Position numbers and translations under genes: made by a program. This document shows positions 31,366 through 39,839 of a DNA stretch of 64,000 nt, piece after piece (the first letter of the stretch is position 1; every line of letters begins with the position of its first letter). This DNA is from Paracoccaceae bacterium (lineage in GTDB: Bacteria; Pseudomonadota; Alphaproteobacteria; Rhodobacterales; Rhodobacteraceae): the NCBI GenBank assembly GCA_024639125.1, contig JAHEJA010000003.1, forward strand, positions 1 to 64,000. The letters run 5' to 3'. Under the pieces are notes generated by a model, which was not told where the DNA came from, ran no database searches, and was given only the letters and a program-made list of their open reading frames with translations.

Positions 31366-31387
31366 TATATTCATTATAATGAATATA
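31366..31387 (+). promoter_or_regulatory. Perfect 22-bp palindromic operator candidate before the peroxiredoxin gene
   Basis: The left arm TATATTCATTA (31366-31376) is followed directly by its exact reverse complement (31377-31387). Within it, 31374-31388 reads TTATAAT-G-AATATAA, one base from the PerR/Fur 7-1-7 box, and 31367-31386 also fits ATATTC-N8-GAATAT, an ArsR-type (BigR/SqrR-like) pattern. A TATAAT -10-like hexamer (31375-31380) lies inside, so a bound protein would block transcription of the peroxiredoxin gene. Confidence 0.55.
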
Positions 31388-31405
31388 AAAAACGGAGAAC
31401 CTTCT

Positions 31406-32059
31406 ATGGCATTGCGTATTAATGACACTGTCCCAAATTTCACGGCTGACACCGATCAGGGGCCATTAAAATTTCACGATTGGATCGGCGATAGCTGGGC
31501 CATTCTGTTTTCACATCCAAAAGATTTCACACCCGTATGCACGACTGAATTCGGTGCTGTTGCGCAATTAGCGGATGAATGGGCGAAGCGAAACACCAAG
31601 GTCATTGGGCTTTCGGTGGATGGTGCAGCAGAGCACAAAGAATGGAAAAAAGACATCGAAGGATATTCTGGCGCACCTGCAGGTTTCCCGATCATTGCAG
31701 ACCAAGATTTGGCCGTTTCCAAAGAATTCGATATGTTGCCAGCCGATGCATATTTGCCAGATGGTCGCACCGCCGCTGATAGTGCATCTGTACGGTCGGT
31801 TTTTATCATTAGTCCCGATAAGAAGCTTCAGTTATCAATGACATATCCTATGTCCGTTGGGCGTAACTTTGCCGAAGTCTTGCGGGCACTGGATGGGCTT
31901 CAAGCCACGTTTGGAACGCCAATTGCGACGCCTGCAAATTGGACAGTTGGTCAAGATGTGATTGTCGCCTTATCGTTGAGCGATGATCAAGCGCGTGAAA
32001 AATTCGGGGAAATTGATATCAAGCTGCCTTACCTTCGTACGACAAAAGCCCCTAAGTAA
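31406..32059 (+). CDS. 1-Cys peroxiredoxin (Prx6/AhpC-TSA type)
   Basis: The protein has 217 residues. Peroxidatic Cys45 sits in FSHPKDFTPVCTTEFG, the Prx6-type active site, and I see no other cysteine, so an external reductant such as glutathione or ascorbate-like thiol systems is needed. The C-terminal region (TPANWTVGQDVIVALSLSDDQA and KLPYLRTTKAP) is the 1-Cys peroxiredoxin C-terminal domain. It reduces H2O2 and organic hydroperoxides in the cytoplasm. I start at 31406 because GGAGA lies 8 bases upstream; an extension to 31379 would begin inside the palindromic operator. A strong terminator follows. Confidence 0.94.
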   Translation: MALRINDTVPNFTADTDQGPLKFHDWIGDSWAILFSHPKDFTPVCTTEFGAVAQLADEWAKRNTKVIGLSVDGAAEHKEWKKDIEGYSGAPAGFPIIADQDLAVSKEFDMLPADAYLPDGRTAADSASVRSVFIISPDKKLQLSMTYPMSVGRNFAEVLRALDGLQATFGTPIATPANWTVGQDVIVALSLSDDQAREKFGEIDIKLPYLRTTKAPK

Positions 32060-32063
32060 AAAT

Positions 32064-32093
32064 AAAAGCCCCGTTCCAAAGAGCGGGGCTTTT
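32064..32093. terminator. Bidirectional terminator after the peroxiredoxin gene
   Basis: A perfect 10-bp stem AAAAGCCCCG / CGGGGCTTTT (32064-32073 with 32084-32093) has A-rich and T-rich sides. It serves the peroxiredoxin gene and the convergent outer-membrane protein gene. Confidence 0.88.
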
Positions 32094-32109
32094 ATCATGT
32101 TCGGTTGGT

Positions 32110-32808
32110 TTAGAACCGCCAAGTTCCCATAAGGCCAATAAAGGGATATAGATTGGCAGCATTCCCGATATCGTCATTGGCTTTTTTAATCTCTTTCTCA
32201 ATTTCCGCATCGATCGCGGCTTGATCAAAGCCTGCATTGATGGCGTCTGCATCAGGTGTTGCCTTCATTTGGATGTCTAGCCCACCAATTGCAATCGCAC
32301 CAATTTCCGCATTTAGGCTAAAGCGTTCGGTAATTTGCCAGTCGTAGCCTACTGTTAGGATCGGGGCAATTTTACGTTGGAATTTCGCAGAGGCATCAAC
32401 ATCAACGCTACCTGCTGTAATGTCCAAATCACCAAATTCAAAGCTTGCGCCGTTTGGTTTCAAGTTCGCGCTAAGATCAATTCCTGTTGTGGATAAAAGC
32501 ACACCACCGGACACTTTGAACCCAGTACCGCCAACGTAGTAATCCATTAATACAGCGCCACCACCAAGGTTGGCAGACCCCGTATATGTTGAAATAACGT
32601 CTGAATCCGTTTCAGTTCCAGATTCTTTTGCAGACAGACCGCCGGCAAATAAACCACGGACTGCTAGGTTTTCGTTGATCTTATATTGACCTTCGAGTGT
32701 GCCGCCCAAAGTCGTAACTCCAAGCCCTAGCCGCATATTGTTTTCTTGTGCCACGGCAGGTGCCGCAATCAGTGCAAGCACCGCAGCGCCGTAAGTCATC
32801 AGTTTCAT
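32110..32808 (-). CDS. Outer membrane beta-barrel protein of unknown function
   Basis: The protein has 232 residues with a signal peptide (MKLMTYGAAVLALIAAPAVA, cleaved before QENN). The body alternates hydrophobic and polar residues with many Gly (for example NMRLGLGVTTLGGTLEGQYKIN, VLMDYYVGGTGFKVSGGVLL). The chain ends in GTWRF, with the terminal Phe expected for recognition by the BAM complex. A small helical, charged stretch (AAIDAEIEKEIKKANDD) near residue 205 may form an extracellular or periplasmic loop. No specific family is recognised; it could be a small porin-like or structural barrel. It is a single gene on its strand, upstream of nothing else. Confidence 0.75.
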   Translation of the reverse strand: MKLMTYGAAVLALIAAPAVAQENNMRLGLGVTTLGGTLEGQYKINENLAVRGLFAGGLSAKESGTETDSDVISTYTGSANLGGGAVLMDYYVGGTGFKVSGGVLLSTTGIDLSANLKPNGASFEFGDLDITAGSVDVDASAKFQRKIAPILTVGYDWQITERFSLNAEIGAIAIGGLDIQMKATPDADAINAGFDQAAIDAEIEKEIKKANDDIGNAANLYPFIGLMGTWRF

Positions 32809-32840
32809 AAATCTAACCTTTCAAAAATTAATTGGGAATA

Positions 32841-32869
32841 AAAAAACCCCAGGGGCATTCCCTGGGGTT
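32841..32869 (-). terminator. Rho-independent terminator of pnp
   Basis: On the minus strand, AACCCCAGGG and CCCTGGGGTT form a perfect 10-bp stem (32860-32869 with 32845-32854) followed by a run of six T residues. It lies 26 bases past the pnp stop. Confidence 0.9.
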
Positions 32870-32894
32870 AATGTTTCAAAAAATGGGGATTAAA

Positions 32895-35039
32895 TCAATC
32901 CTCAGATTTTTCTTCTTTTTTCTCTTCGACGATTTCAGCGCCAGTTTCTTGGTCGACAACTTTCATCGACAAGCGAACTTTGCCACGGTCATCAAAGCCA
33001 AGCAATTTGACCTTGACCTCTTGACCTTCTTTTAGAACGTCAGAAGGGTGGTTCAAGCGACGGTTTTCGATCTGAGAAACGTGTACCAAACCATCGCGCT
33101 TGCCAAAGAAGTTCACAAAGGCACCGAAATCAACGATCTTGACGATTTTGCCGTCATAGACTTGGCCGATTTCTGGTTCTGCAACGATGGACCAGATCAT
33201 GTCATAGGCTTTCTTGATCGATTCACCGTTTGGTGATGCGATCTTGATTTGTCCGTCGTCATTGATGTCCACTTTTGCACCAGAAACTTCGACGATTTCG
33301 CGGATCACTTTACCACCAGATCCGATAACTTCACGGATTTTGTCTGTTGGAACCTGCATTGTTTCAATGCGTGGCGCGTGAACGCTGAAATCTGACGCTT
33401 CTGTCAAGGCTTTGGACATTTCGCCCAAGATATGCATGCGCCCGTCTTTGGCTTGCGCCAAAGCTTGCTTCATGATGTCAGGGGTGATGCCGGCCACTTT
33501 GATGTCCATTTGCAAAGATGTGATACCGTTTTCAGTACCTGCAACTTTAAAGTCCATGTCACCCAAGTGATCTTCGTCACCAAGGATGTCAGTCAGAACC
33601 GCATAGGATCCATCTTCTTCTAGGATCAGACCCATCGCAACACCAGCAACGGGTGCTTTCAAGGGGACACCTGCGTCCATCATAGACAAGGAGCCACCGC
33701 AAACAGATGCCATAGATGACGAGCCGTTTGATTCCGTGATTTCTGAGACAACGCGGATTGTGTACGGGAAATCAGTTGCCGCAGGCAGAACCGCCTGAAG
33801 CGCGCGCCATGCCAATTTACCATGACCGATTTCACGACGACCCGGGGATCCAACACGACCAACTTCGCCCACAGAGTAAGGAGGGAAGTTATAGTGCAAC
33901 ATAAAGTTGGAACGGTGATTGCCGTGAAGCGCGTCGATGATTTGTTCGTCATCGCCAGTGCCCAAAGTCGTTACAACCAAGCCCTGAGTTTCGCCGCGTG
34001 TAAACAAGGCAGAACCGTGTGTACGTGGCAAAATGCCAGTTTCGGAAACAATCGCGCGCACGTCTGTTGTATTACGGCCATCGATACGTTTGCCCGTTTT
34101 AACAACATCACCACGAAGGATGCTTGCTTCTAGCTTTTTCATGGCTGAACCAAGGTTTGCATCCGCAAGCTGTTCTTCGCTTAGGGCTGCTTTGATCGCA
34201 TCGCGTGCTGTTGAGACGGCTGCTACGCGCTCTTGTTTGTCAGACAATGCAAAAGCTGCGCGCATTTGATCTTCGCCAGCGGCTTTGATTGCAGCATAAA
34301 GATCGTCATAGTTCGGAGCTACGAAATTAAACGGCTCTTTTGCAGCGTCTTCTGCCAAATCAATGATCAAATCGATAACAGGTTGGATTTGCTCGTGTGC
34401 GAACACAACCGCACCCAACATTTCTTCTTCTGTTAATTCGTATGCTTCGGATTCGACCATCATCACGGCGTCTTTTGTGCCTGCAACAACAAGGTCAAGA
34501 CGCTGATCAGGCTTTGTGCGCAATTGATCCATATCTTCAACTTCTGGGTTGAGGATATATTCGCCATCAACGAAACCAACACGCGCTGCCGCGATTGGGC
34601 CCATGAATGGAACGCCGGACAATGTAAGCGCCGCAGATGCAGCGATCATTGCAACAACGTCTGGGTCATTCACAAGGTCATGGCTGAGAACAGTACACAT
34701 AACCAGAACTTCGTGTTTGAACCCGTCAACGAACAAAGGACGGATTGGGCGGTCGATCAAACGTGCCGTTAGCGTTTCTTTTTCGCTTGGACGTGCTTCA
34801 CGTTTGAAAAAGCCGCCAGGAATTTTACCAGCGGCGTAATATTTCTCTTGGTAGTGAACGGTCAGTGGGAAAAAATCCTGACCTGGTTTTGCTTCTTTAG
34901 CAAAGGTCACGTTTGCCATGACCGAGGTTTCGCCCAAAGTGGCGATGACAGTGCCGTCCGCTTGACGGGCAACTTTGCCAGTTTCTAGTGTAAGCGTTTC
35001 TTCGCCCCACTGGATTGATTTTTTAGTTACGTTAAACAT
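32895..35039 (-). CDS. pnp: Polyribonucleotide nucleotidyltransferase (PNPase)
   Basis: PNPase is the phosphorolytic 3'-5' exoribonuclease of mRNA decay. The protein has 714 residues: RNase PH domain 1 ([23 protein letters not shown]), an alpha-helical linker, RNase PH domain 2 ([14 protein letters not shown] and [20 protein letters not shown]), a KH domain ([14 protein letters not shown] at about 565-580) and an S1 domain ([22 protein letters not shown]). A short Lys/Glu tail ends the chain. It lies downstream of rpsO on the same strand, as in most bacteria. A predicted leader hairpin spans its ribosome binding site. Confidence 0.98.
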   Translation of the reverse strand: MFNVTKKSIQWGEETLTLETGKVARQADGTVIATLGETSVMANVTFAKEAKPGQDFFPLTVHYQEKYYAAGKIPGGFFKREARPSEKETLTARLIDRPIRPLFVDGFKHEVLVMCTVLSHDLVNDPDVVAMIAASAALTLSGVPFMGPIAAARVGFVDGEYILNPEVEDMDQLRTKPDQRLDLVVAGTKDAVMMVESEAYELTEEEMLGAVVFAHEQIQPVIDLIIDLAEDAAKEPFNFVAPNYDDLYAAIKAAGEDQMRAAFALSDKQERVAAVSTARDAIKAALSEEQLADANLGSAMKKLEASILRGDVVKTGKRIDGRNTTDVRAIVSETGILPRTHGSALFTRGETQGLVVTTLGTGDDEQIIDALHGNHRSNFMLHYNFPPYSVGEVGRVGSPGRREIGHGKLAWRALQAVLPAATDFPYTIRVVSEITESNGSSSMASVCGGSLSMMDAGVPLKAPVAGVAMGLILEEDGSYAVLTDILGDEDHLGDMDFKVAGTENGITSLQMDIKVAGITPDIMKQALAQAKDGRMHILGEMSKALTEASDFSVHAPRIETMQVPTDKIREVIGSGGKVIREIVEVSGAKVDINDDGQIKIASPNGESIKKAYDMIWSIVAEPEIGQVYDGKIVKIVDFGAFVNFFGKRDGLVHVSQIENRRLNHPSDVLKEGQEVKVKLLGFDDRGKVRLSMKVVDQETGAEIVEEKKEEKSED

Positions 35040-35092
35040 CTACGTTTCCTAGTTCGGCCCTTAGGCCATTTTCGTAGGGGGCGGATTCCCCC
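35040..35092 (-). promoter_or_regulatory. Predicted leader hairpins of pnp
   Basis: Directly before the pnp ATG, CTACG and CGTAG (35073-35077 with 35040-35044) could pair around an inner GGCC/GGCC stem with a four-base loop, enclosing the AGGAAA binding site. A second stem GGGGG/CCCCC (35077-35092) lies just upstream. PNPase is known to autoregulate through its leader in enterobacteria; whether this structure does the same is inference. Confidence 0.35.
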
Positions 35093-35450
35093 TGACCCCA
35101 TTATCTTATATTTCGGGCGCTAGGGTCCACTGCGCCTGATCTCAGATGGGCTGCGTATATAGGAGAAATGTGATTATGAAAAGCCTTGGTTTTAAGCGTC
35201 AAAGTCGATCTTATGCCTATGTCAATCTAGATGACGATCTGGCTTGGTGTTTCTATATTGGCTAACTTGGAAACCCGCCTTGGGGCGGTTTGCACGCATT
35301 GCCGGCCCTTTGCAAACGATCAACATGGCAAAGATCGAATTGGCGGTTGATGCAAAGCCGCATCTGAATACGTCGTTTAATGCGCCGTGTGTCAGCGCAG
35401 CAATTACCAATTATTGGGGTGCCGTGAATGCGGGGGCCTTTGCGAAAACG
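35093..35450. other. Region between rpsO and pnp without a supported gene
   Basis: This stretch lies downstream of the rpsO terminator and upstream of the pnp leader, so it should hold a pnp promoter on the minus strand. On the plus strand a 29-codon frame (35176-35265, starting MKSLGFKRQSRSYAYVNLDD) has an AGGAG 10 bases before its ATG. It is too short to support on its own, and longer frames on both strands begin only at TTG codons without binding sites. I see no RNA gene. Confidence 0.4.
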
Positions 35451-35477
35451 AAAAACGCCCGCGACAGGGCGGGCGTT
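35451..35477 (-). terminator. Rho-independent terminator of rpsO
   Basis: On the minus strand AACGCCCGC and GCGGGCGTT form a perfect 9-bp stem (35454-35462 with 35469-35477), followed by TTTTT and then CGTTTTCG. It lies 26 bases past the rpsO stop, implying that pnp is largely transcribed from its own promoter. Confidence 0.88.
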
Positions 35478-35503
35478 CTAAAAAATCAAAGTTATCAGTC
35501 GAC

Positions 35504-35773
35504 TTAGCGACGGATACCCAAGCGTTCGATCAAAGATTGGTACCGTGCAACGTCTTTGGATTTTGTGTAATCCAAAAGTTTACGGCGCAATGCGACCATT
35601 TTCAAAAGACCACGACGACCGTGGTTGTCTTTTTTGTGGGTTTTGAAGTGCTCGGTAAGCGTTGTGATGCGTGATGTAAGGATCGCAACTTGAACTTCTG
35701 GTGAACCAGTGTCGCCTTCTTTCGTGGCGAATTCTTTCATCAAACGTGCTTTTTCTTCTACTGTGATCGACAT
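35504..35773 (-). CDS. rpsO: 30S ribosomal protein S15
   Basis: S15 binds 16S rRNA early in 30S assembly. The 89-residue length is standard. It has the conserved segments [52 protein letters not shown] and the tail [10 protein letters not shown] (shown here in parts). AAAGGAG lies 7 bases before the ATG. The upstream 130 bases on this strand may contain a translational autoregulatory leader. Confidence 0.98.
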   Translation of the reverse strand: MSITVEEKARLMKEFATKEGDTGSPEVQVAILTSRITTLTEHFKTHKKDNHGRRGLLKMVALRRKLLDYTKSKDVARYQSLIERLGIRR

Positions 35774-35906
35774 CGGGGTCTCCTTTAAGGTTAAGGGTTA
35801 ATGGCGCAAGCCGGGATGTCGTCCAGCAGGGCCCATGGAGGTATCCAAGCCTTGGCTCGGATCACGCGCTGATAACGGATTTTTCTAGAATTGCAAAGGG
35901 ATTCGT
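35774..35906 (-). promoter_or_regulatory. Upstream leader of rpsO, possible S15 autoregulatory element
   Basis: On the minus strand this stretch contains an inverted repeat ATCCGAGCC / GGCTTGGAT (35843-35862), then GGGCCC and GGC-TTGC-GCC elements close to the ribosome binding site. S15 represses its own translation through structured leaders in several bacterial groups. The structure here is only suggested by the repeats. Confidence 0.3.
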
Positions 35907-36821
35907 TTAAACGCGTGCTGTAATGTCGTCTGCCGTAATGTTTTGCTCGGATAAGACAGTCACGACATGCGCATCGTTAAGATAAATATCATAATGTCCC
36001 GGCGTCTGAACCATAAGGGAAACCTTGGGTTCGGTGTCAAACTGATCGCCATATTCTATGATAACGCGGTCATATCCGGTTTGAAAATCGGTGATTTCTG
36101 AATGGGTCCCTTGCGCGTAGATGAATGCGTCTTGGCCGTCACCTCCGGATAAGATGTCATTTGCGCGCGCGATAATATCGTCATCCCCATTCCCCCCGTT
36201 CACATAGTCGGTTTTTGCATCATCACCGCCATCCAAGGTGTCATTCCCATCGCCGCCAAACATCACATCTTTGCCATGTCCTGCGGTGATCAAATCATCC
36301 CCGTCGTTCCCATGAAGGCTATCATTTCCCGCGCCACCGTCTAGTGTGTCATCGCCTTGCCCGCCTGTTAGGCTATCATTGCCATGGTCACCTTTGACAA
36401 GGTCATTGCCCATGTTTCCAATTAATTGGTCATTATCTGCGCCACCTAGGATGGTATCATTGTCCGCACCACCATTCAGTGTGTCATCGCCCGAACCGCC
36501 AGACAGGTGATCATCACCGCTTTCGCCAAATAATTGATCATTGCCATCGCCCCCAGACATCATATCGTCGCCAGCATAGCCATTGATTTGATCGTCGCCC
36601 CCTAATCCGCTGAGCATGTCATCTAGATGCGAACCCCAGTTGATATCACCGATATTCGACGAGGGCGGAAGCGACATTGTTTCCGTTGGTAAGGACCATT
36701 CATCAAGATCCTCATCTTCGGGCGGATCTGCCGCATCGAGGGTGGTATCAACACCATCATCGGCCAAAAGGGAAAACCCCCCAAGGATCATCATACCCAT
36801 TAAACCGGCTAAGAAAAACAT
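35907..36821 (-). CDS. RTX-type calcium-binding repeat protein with N-terminal membrane helix
   Basis: The protein has 304 residues. A hydrophobic N-terminus (FFLAGLMGMMILGGFSLLA) is a membrane anchor or uncleaved signal, followed by an acidic linker (DAADPPEDEDLDEWSLP). From about residue 70 to 225 there are some fifteen glycine-rich nonapeptides of the GGxGxDxLx type (GGDGNDQLFGESGDDHLSGG and so on), which form calcium-binding parallel beta-rolls. The last 75 residues (DAFIYAQGTHSEITDFQTGYDRVIIEYG) resemble the C-terminal part of secreted RTX proteins. No type I secretion genes are nearby, and the hydrophobic N-terminus is unusual for that route. It is inserted between truB and rpsO on the same strand. 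Function unknown. Confidence 0.8.
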   Translation of the reverse strand: MFFLAGLMGMMILGGFSLLADDGVDTTLDAADPPEDEDLDEWSLPTETMSLPPSSNIGDINWGSHLDDMLSGLGGDDQINGYAGDDMMSGGDGNDQLFGESGDDHLSGGSGDDTLNGGADNDTILGGADNDQLIGNMGNDLVKGDHGNDSLTGGQGDDTLDGGAGNDSLHGNDGDDLITAGHGKDVMFGGDGNDTLDGGDDAKTDYVNGGNGDDDIIARANDILSGGDGQDAFIYAQGTHSEITDFQTGYDRVIIEYGDQFDTEPKVSLMVQTPGHYDIYLNDAHVVTVLSEQNITADDITARV

Positions 36822-36895
36822 AACACCACCCTTTTACACCCACCGTAAAAATCGGGCATTTTGGTGTGTCAATCAATGCAAATTTGGACTTTTGG

Positions 36896-37162
36896 TTAAC
36901 GTCTGGTTTCTATTTGATCGATAACTTGAATGGCCCAGTCCCCAAATATTGGGATAAATTCGATTTGGGCTAAAACTTGGATAAGGATATAAACCAAGAG
37001 CGTGGCACCGATCACGGATCCAAGTCCAAAGGATAATCCCCTAAGGAAATTTAGCCACATAACGCGCCATGTCGATGCATAGTCGCGCATCAATTTATGG
37101 TCGTTTAACAGTTCAACAGCTTGGGCCAGACGGGTGATTTCCGTTTCGGGGGCGTCCTTCAT
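36896..37162 (-). CDS. DUF5665 domain-containing membrane protein
   Basis: The protein has 88 residues with the pattern of DUF5665: a soluble N-terminal helix (ITRLAQAVELLNDHKLM), then TWRVMWLNFLRGLSFGLGSVIG, then a membrane helix (ATLLVYILIQVLAQIEFIPIFG) and a short amphipathic end. The function of the family is unknown. I start at 37162, where the ATG overlaps the TGA of the DUF1643 gene; ATG 37174 is also possible. A longer open frame upstream only overlaps the neighbour. Confidence 0.8.
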   Translation of the reverse strand: MKDAPETEITRLAQAVELLNDHKLMRDYASTWRVMWLNFLRGLSFGLGSVIGATLLVYILIQVLAQIEFIPIFGDWAIQVIDQIETRR

Positions 37163-37671
37163 GACCATATCCATTCGTGAGGTTGCTGTGTATAGGCGAT
37201 GTATAGCGGATGCTTGGGGTGGCCTTCTTTGGTTAGGCCAAGATGAAAAACAGGCAGCGCCATATTTTGCAACATTTGTTTGACCTCTTGGCCGCGATTC
37301 ATATGTGCGCCATGACTTCCCCAGGCCGCGATGATTTGATCGGCCCAAGCGCAACCCTGGGCAATTGCTGCGTCATTCTGTGTGCCGATTGGGTCGGATG
37401 CTGCGCGCATCTTTTTGGGATCGGTGTCGCGCCATGCAAAAATATTGGTGACGCGAAATGCGCCAAACCCCAAAGTGCGCGCACGACGTTCGCAGCGTTC
37501 CACAGTTGGATCATTTTGCATTTCTGTCGCGGTCGACGGGTTCAGCATGATGAAATGCGCCTTGCGTCCTTTTGGATCCCAAGTTCGGGTCAGGCTGTAA
37601 CGATAGTTTTCGCACCCTGAATACATGGCAACCGAGGCAGCATCGCCTTTTTGAAAGTGTCTTTCGATCAT
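37159..37671 (-). CDS. DUF1643 domain-containing protein
   Basis: The protein has 170 residues. It matches DUF1643 by the segments CENYRYSLTRTWDPKG, FIMLNPSTATEMQNDPTVERC and RRARTLGFGAFRVTNIFAWR, followed by AWGSHGAH and a C-terminal HLGLTKEGHPKHPLYIA. The family has no established function; the conserved polar residues hint at an enzyme. I start at 37671, which gives the usual N-terminus of the family (ERHFQKGDAASVAMYSGC); in-frame ATGs at 37719 and 37776 would add 16 or 35 residues. It is coupled to the DUF5665 gene by an ATGA overlap. Confidence 0.82.
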   Translation of the reverse strand: MIERHFQKGDAASVAMYSGCENYRYSLTRTWDPKGRKAHFIMLNPSTATEMQNDPTVERCERRARTLGFGAFRVTNIFAWRDTDPKKMRAASDPIGTQNDAAIAQGCAWADQIIAAWGSHGAHMNRGQEVKQMLQNMALPVFHLGLTKEGHPKHPLYIAYTQQPHEWIWS

Positions 37672-37813
37672 AGGGGATATGTGCTGGCTTTCGCCATATT
37701 TTGCAAGATCGATTTGCATATGCGCAAAGAGCTTGTCAGGAATTCCGCAGTACCAAAACGATCCGAATAGGGGCACTGTGACGTATAGTTTAATTCCAAA
37801 AGGAATTCTTTTA

Positions 37814-37903
37814 ATGAATACGATTGTTTTATTTTCGCTTGTTTTATGCCTGTTGACGATTGCGCTAGGTTGGGGTCCAATCAGAGAAATCGATCACACC
37901 TAG
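37814..37903 (+). CDS. Candidate 29-residue single-pass membrane protein
   Basis: The frame encodes a short hydrophobic peptide ([20 protein letters not shown], then a polar nine-residue tail). AAAGGA lies about 10 bases upstream of the ATG. Its TAG overlaps the stop of the convergent truB gene, as at several other convergent pairs in this window, which mildly supports a real gene. Function unknown. Confidence 0.4.
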   Translation: MNTIVLFSLVLCLLTIALGWGPIREIDHT

Positions 37904-38808
37904 GCTGTCACAAAAACCCGCGATGGGTGCAATTCCCCGGATTTAAAGATACCGACTGCGACGGCCTTGCCATCTAACGACGCCCAGCATTCGTCGCCAT
38001 ATTCCACGTTTGATGCAATGACCATTGCAGCATTGCCGTTGCGCATTTTTGCGGCGGCTTCAGGGGTGCAAGGAAGCTCTGGCAAATCCGATAGCCCGAG
38101 TTCAAGAGGCAATAAATATGCATCTAGTTCGGGTTGTTTGGCTAAGGCTTCGATTTGTTCTATCGAAATCCCTTGGTCTGCATCAAATGGTCCTGACCAA
38201 ACGCGGCGCAGCCATTCCACATGCCCATAACATCCAAGTAGGGCGCCCAAATCACGGGCAATAGAGCGCACATATCCGCCTTTGCCACAGGTCATTTCCA
38301 AAATTACATGATCTGGGTCGGGGCGGTCTGTTAGAACAAGTTCTTCGACCCAAAGCGGGCGGGCCGCGATGTCGACGTCTTCTCCGTCGCGGGCCAATTT
38401 ATATGCGCGTTGACCATCAATTTTAACGGCTGAAAACTTGGGGGGCACTTGCATGATATCGCCAACAAAGGTTCCAAGCGCGGCTTTTATGTCATCGTCA
38501 CTTGGGCGTGCATCGCTGGTATGGATGACTTCGCCTTCGGTATCATCCGTGTTGGTGGCTTGCCCCAATGTCACAGAGAATTCATATGCTTTCAAAGCAT
38601 CCGTGATATAGGGAACCGTCTTTGTGGCTTCTCCTAATGCGACAGCCAAGACACCCGTTGCTTCGGGGTCCAATGTGCCTGCGTGTCCGGCTTTTTTAGC
38701 ACCCAATGCCCATTTGACTTTGTTGACGACTGCCGTCGATGTGATGCCTGCGGGTTTGTCTACGATCAACCACCCTGATACGTCCCGACCTTTGCGCATG
38801 CGTCCCAT
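37900..38808 (-). CDS. truB: tRNA pseudouridine(55) synthase TruB
   Basis: TruB makes the universal pseudouridine 55 in the T-loop of tRNAs. The protein has 302 residues. The catalytic Asp47 lies in [14 protein letters not shown], preceded by the conserved [28 protein letters not shown] is the KGGYVR-type motif. The C-terminal domain ([28 protein letters not shown]) is PUA-like. In many bacteria truB is directly upstream of rpsO; here three genes (DUF1643, DUF5665 and the RTX-type gene) lie between. Confidence 0.96.
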   Translation of the reverse strand: MGRMRKGRDVSGWLIVDKPAGITSTAVVNKVKWALGAKKAGHAGTLDPEATGVLAVALGEATKTVPYITDALKAYEFSVTLGQATNTDDTEGEVIHTSDARPSDDDIKAALGTFVGDIMQVPPKFSAVKIDGQRAYKLARDGEDVDIAARPLWVEELVLTDRPDPDHVILEMTCGKGGYVRSIARDLGALLGCYGHVEWLRRVWSGPFDADQGISIEQIEALAKQPELDAYLLPLELGLSDLPELPCTPEAAAKMRNGNAAMVIASNVEYGDECWASLDGKAVAVGIFKSGELHPSRVFVTA

Positions 38809-38863
38809 GTGTCACCTGTTTCTGAATTCCAAGACTTGCGCCTACAAAACCTAGGCGCAATCG

Positions 38864-39775
38864 TCAACGCCTGATAATGCGCCCATCAATGACCAACAAG
38901 CCTAATCCGATCAATCCCATCCCAATGAGTTGCGGTACTGTTAGATGTTCCCCCAAAAAGAGAATGCCCAAAATGATCGCTGATACTGGGACCAAAAATG
39001 TCACCATAGACAGGTTGGTTGCCCCAGAGGACTGCAACAGCTTGAAATATAGCACATAGGCAAGCGACGTTGACACAAGCGCTAATCCGATCAAGGCCCA
39101 CCATACAGACATGCTAGGCATGGGTAATGACAAGGGCGCATCGATCCAGAATGCAATGGGCCACAAGATCAGCGAAGACCAAGTGACTTGACCCGTTGCA
39201 ACAAGGATTGGATGGACCCCCATCCGTGCAAACCGACGGCCAAACGTGGCGGCAAACCCATAGGATACGGCCGCCACAAGGCTAGCGCATTGAGCAATGA
39301 TCGTGTCGCTTTGACCATGAAATGCCGATGTGCCCATCATCACAAACACGCCCCCAAAGCCGATCACAACGCCAATGATTTTGCGAAGCGAAAACCGTTC
39401 ATCAGACAACAAGGTGCCTGCCACCAAAATTGTAAACAAGGGTGTGGTTGCATTCAGGATTGATGCCAAACCCGAACTGATTGATGTCTGTGCATAGACG
39501 ATAAACGTAAATGGGATTGCGTTATTGATAACCCCCATGAGGGCTAACGCGGCCCAAACACCAAGCGATGTTGGAATGCGCAGTCCAATTGCGATCACGT
39601 AAATCCAAAGAAACACAGCTGCCAATGTCACACGCAATGCGACAATTGTAAGTGTCGGCAGCTCTTGGACAGCGATGCCATTAAAGAAAAAGGACCCACC
39701 CCAGATAAACGCCAAAAACATCAATGTGCCCCAGTTCGAGGCGGACATTTGTAGCGGGACAGCGCTATTTTGCAT
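38864..39775 (-). CDS. EamA family (DMT superfamily) transporter
   Basis: The protein has about 303 residues and ten hydrophobic helices arranged as two EamA repeats. The first starts LMFLAFIWGGSFFFNGIAV and the second follows IIAQCASLVAAVSYGFAATFG; the last helices are VSAIILGILFLGEHL and LIGMGLIGLGLLVIDGR. Members export amino acids, metabolites or drugs; the substrate here is unknown. I start at ATG 39775. An in-frame GTG at 39802 falls inside the gabD terminator and is unlikely; ATG 39748 is an alternative. Confidence 0.87.
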   Translation of the reverse strand: MQNSAVPLQMSASNWGTLMFLAFIWGGSFFFNGIAVQELPTLTIVALRVTLAAVFLWIYVIAIGLRIPTSLGVWAALALMGVINNAIPFTFIVYAQTSISSGLASILNATTPLFTILVAGTLLSDERFSLRKIIGVVIGFGGVFVMMGTSAFHGQSDTIIAQCASLVAAVSYGFAATFGRRFARMGVHPILVATGQVTWSSLILWPIAFWIDAPLSLPMPSMSVWWALIGLALVSTSLAYVLYFKLLQSSGATNLSMVTFLVPVSAIILGILFLGEHLTVPQLIGMGLIGLGLLVIDGRIIRR

Positions 39776-39790
39776 GGGGGAAGGCTCGAT

Positions 39791-39830
39791 ATAAAAAGAC
39801 ACTGCCCCGCATCAAGAGGCGGAGCAGTGT
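39791..39830 (-). terminator. Rho-independent terminator of the gabD-type gene
   Basis: On the minus strand ACACTGCTCCGC pairs with GCGGGGCAGTGT over 12 positions (one G-T pair), followed by CTTTTTAT. It lies directly past the gabD-type stop and before the EamA gene. Confidence 0.88.
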
Positions 39831-39839
39831 TTGGATGCG

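Noticed and set aside
35176-35507. Short frames on both strands between rpsO and pnp
   Set aside because: The 29-codon frame has a binding site but no other support. The longer ones start at TTG without binding sites and run into the rpsO terminator.
39776-39802. Upstream GTG start for the EamA transporter
   Set aside because: It would place the start inside the stem of the gabD-type terminator.
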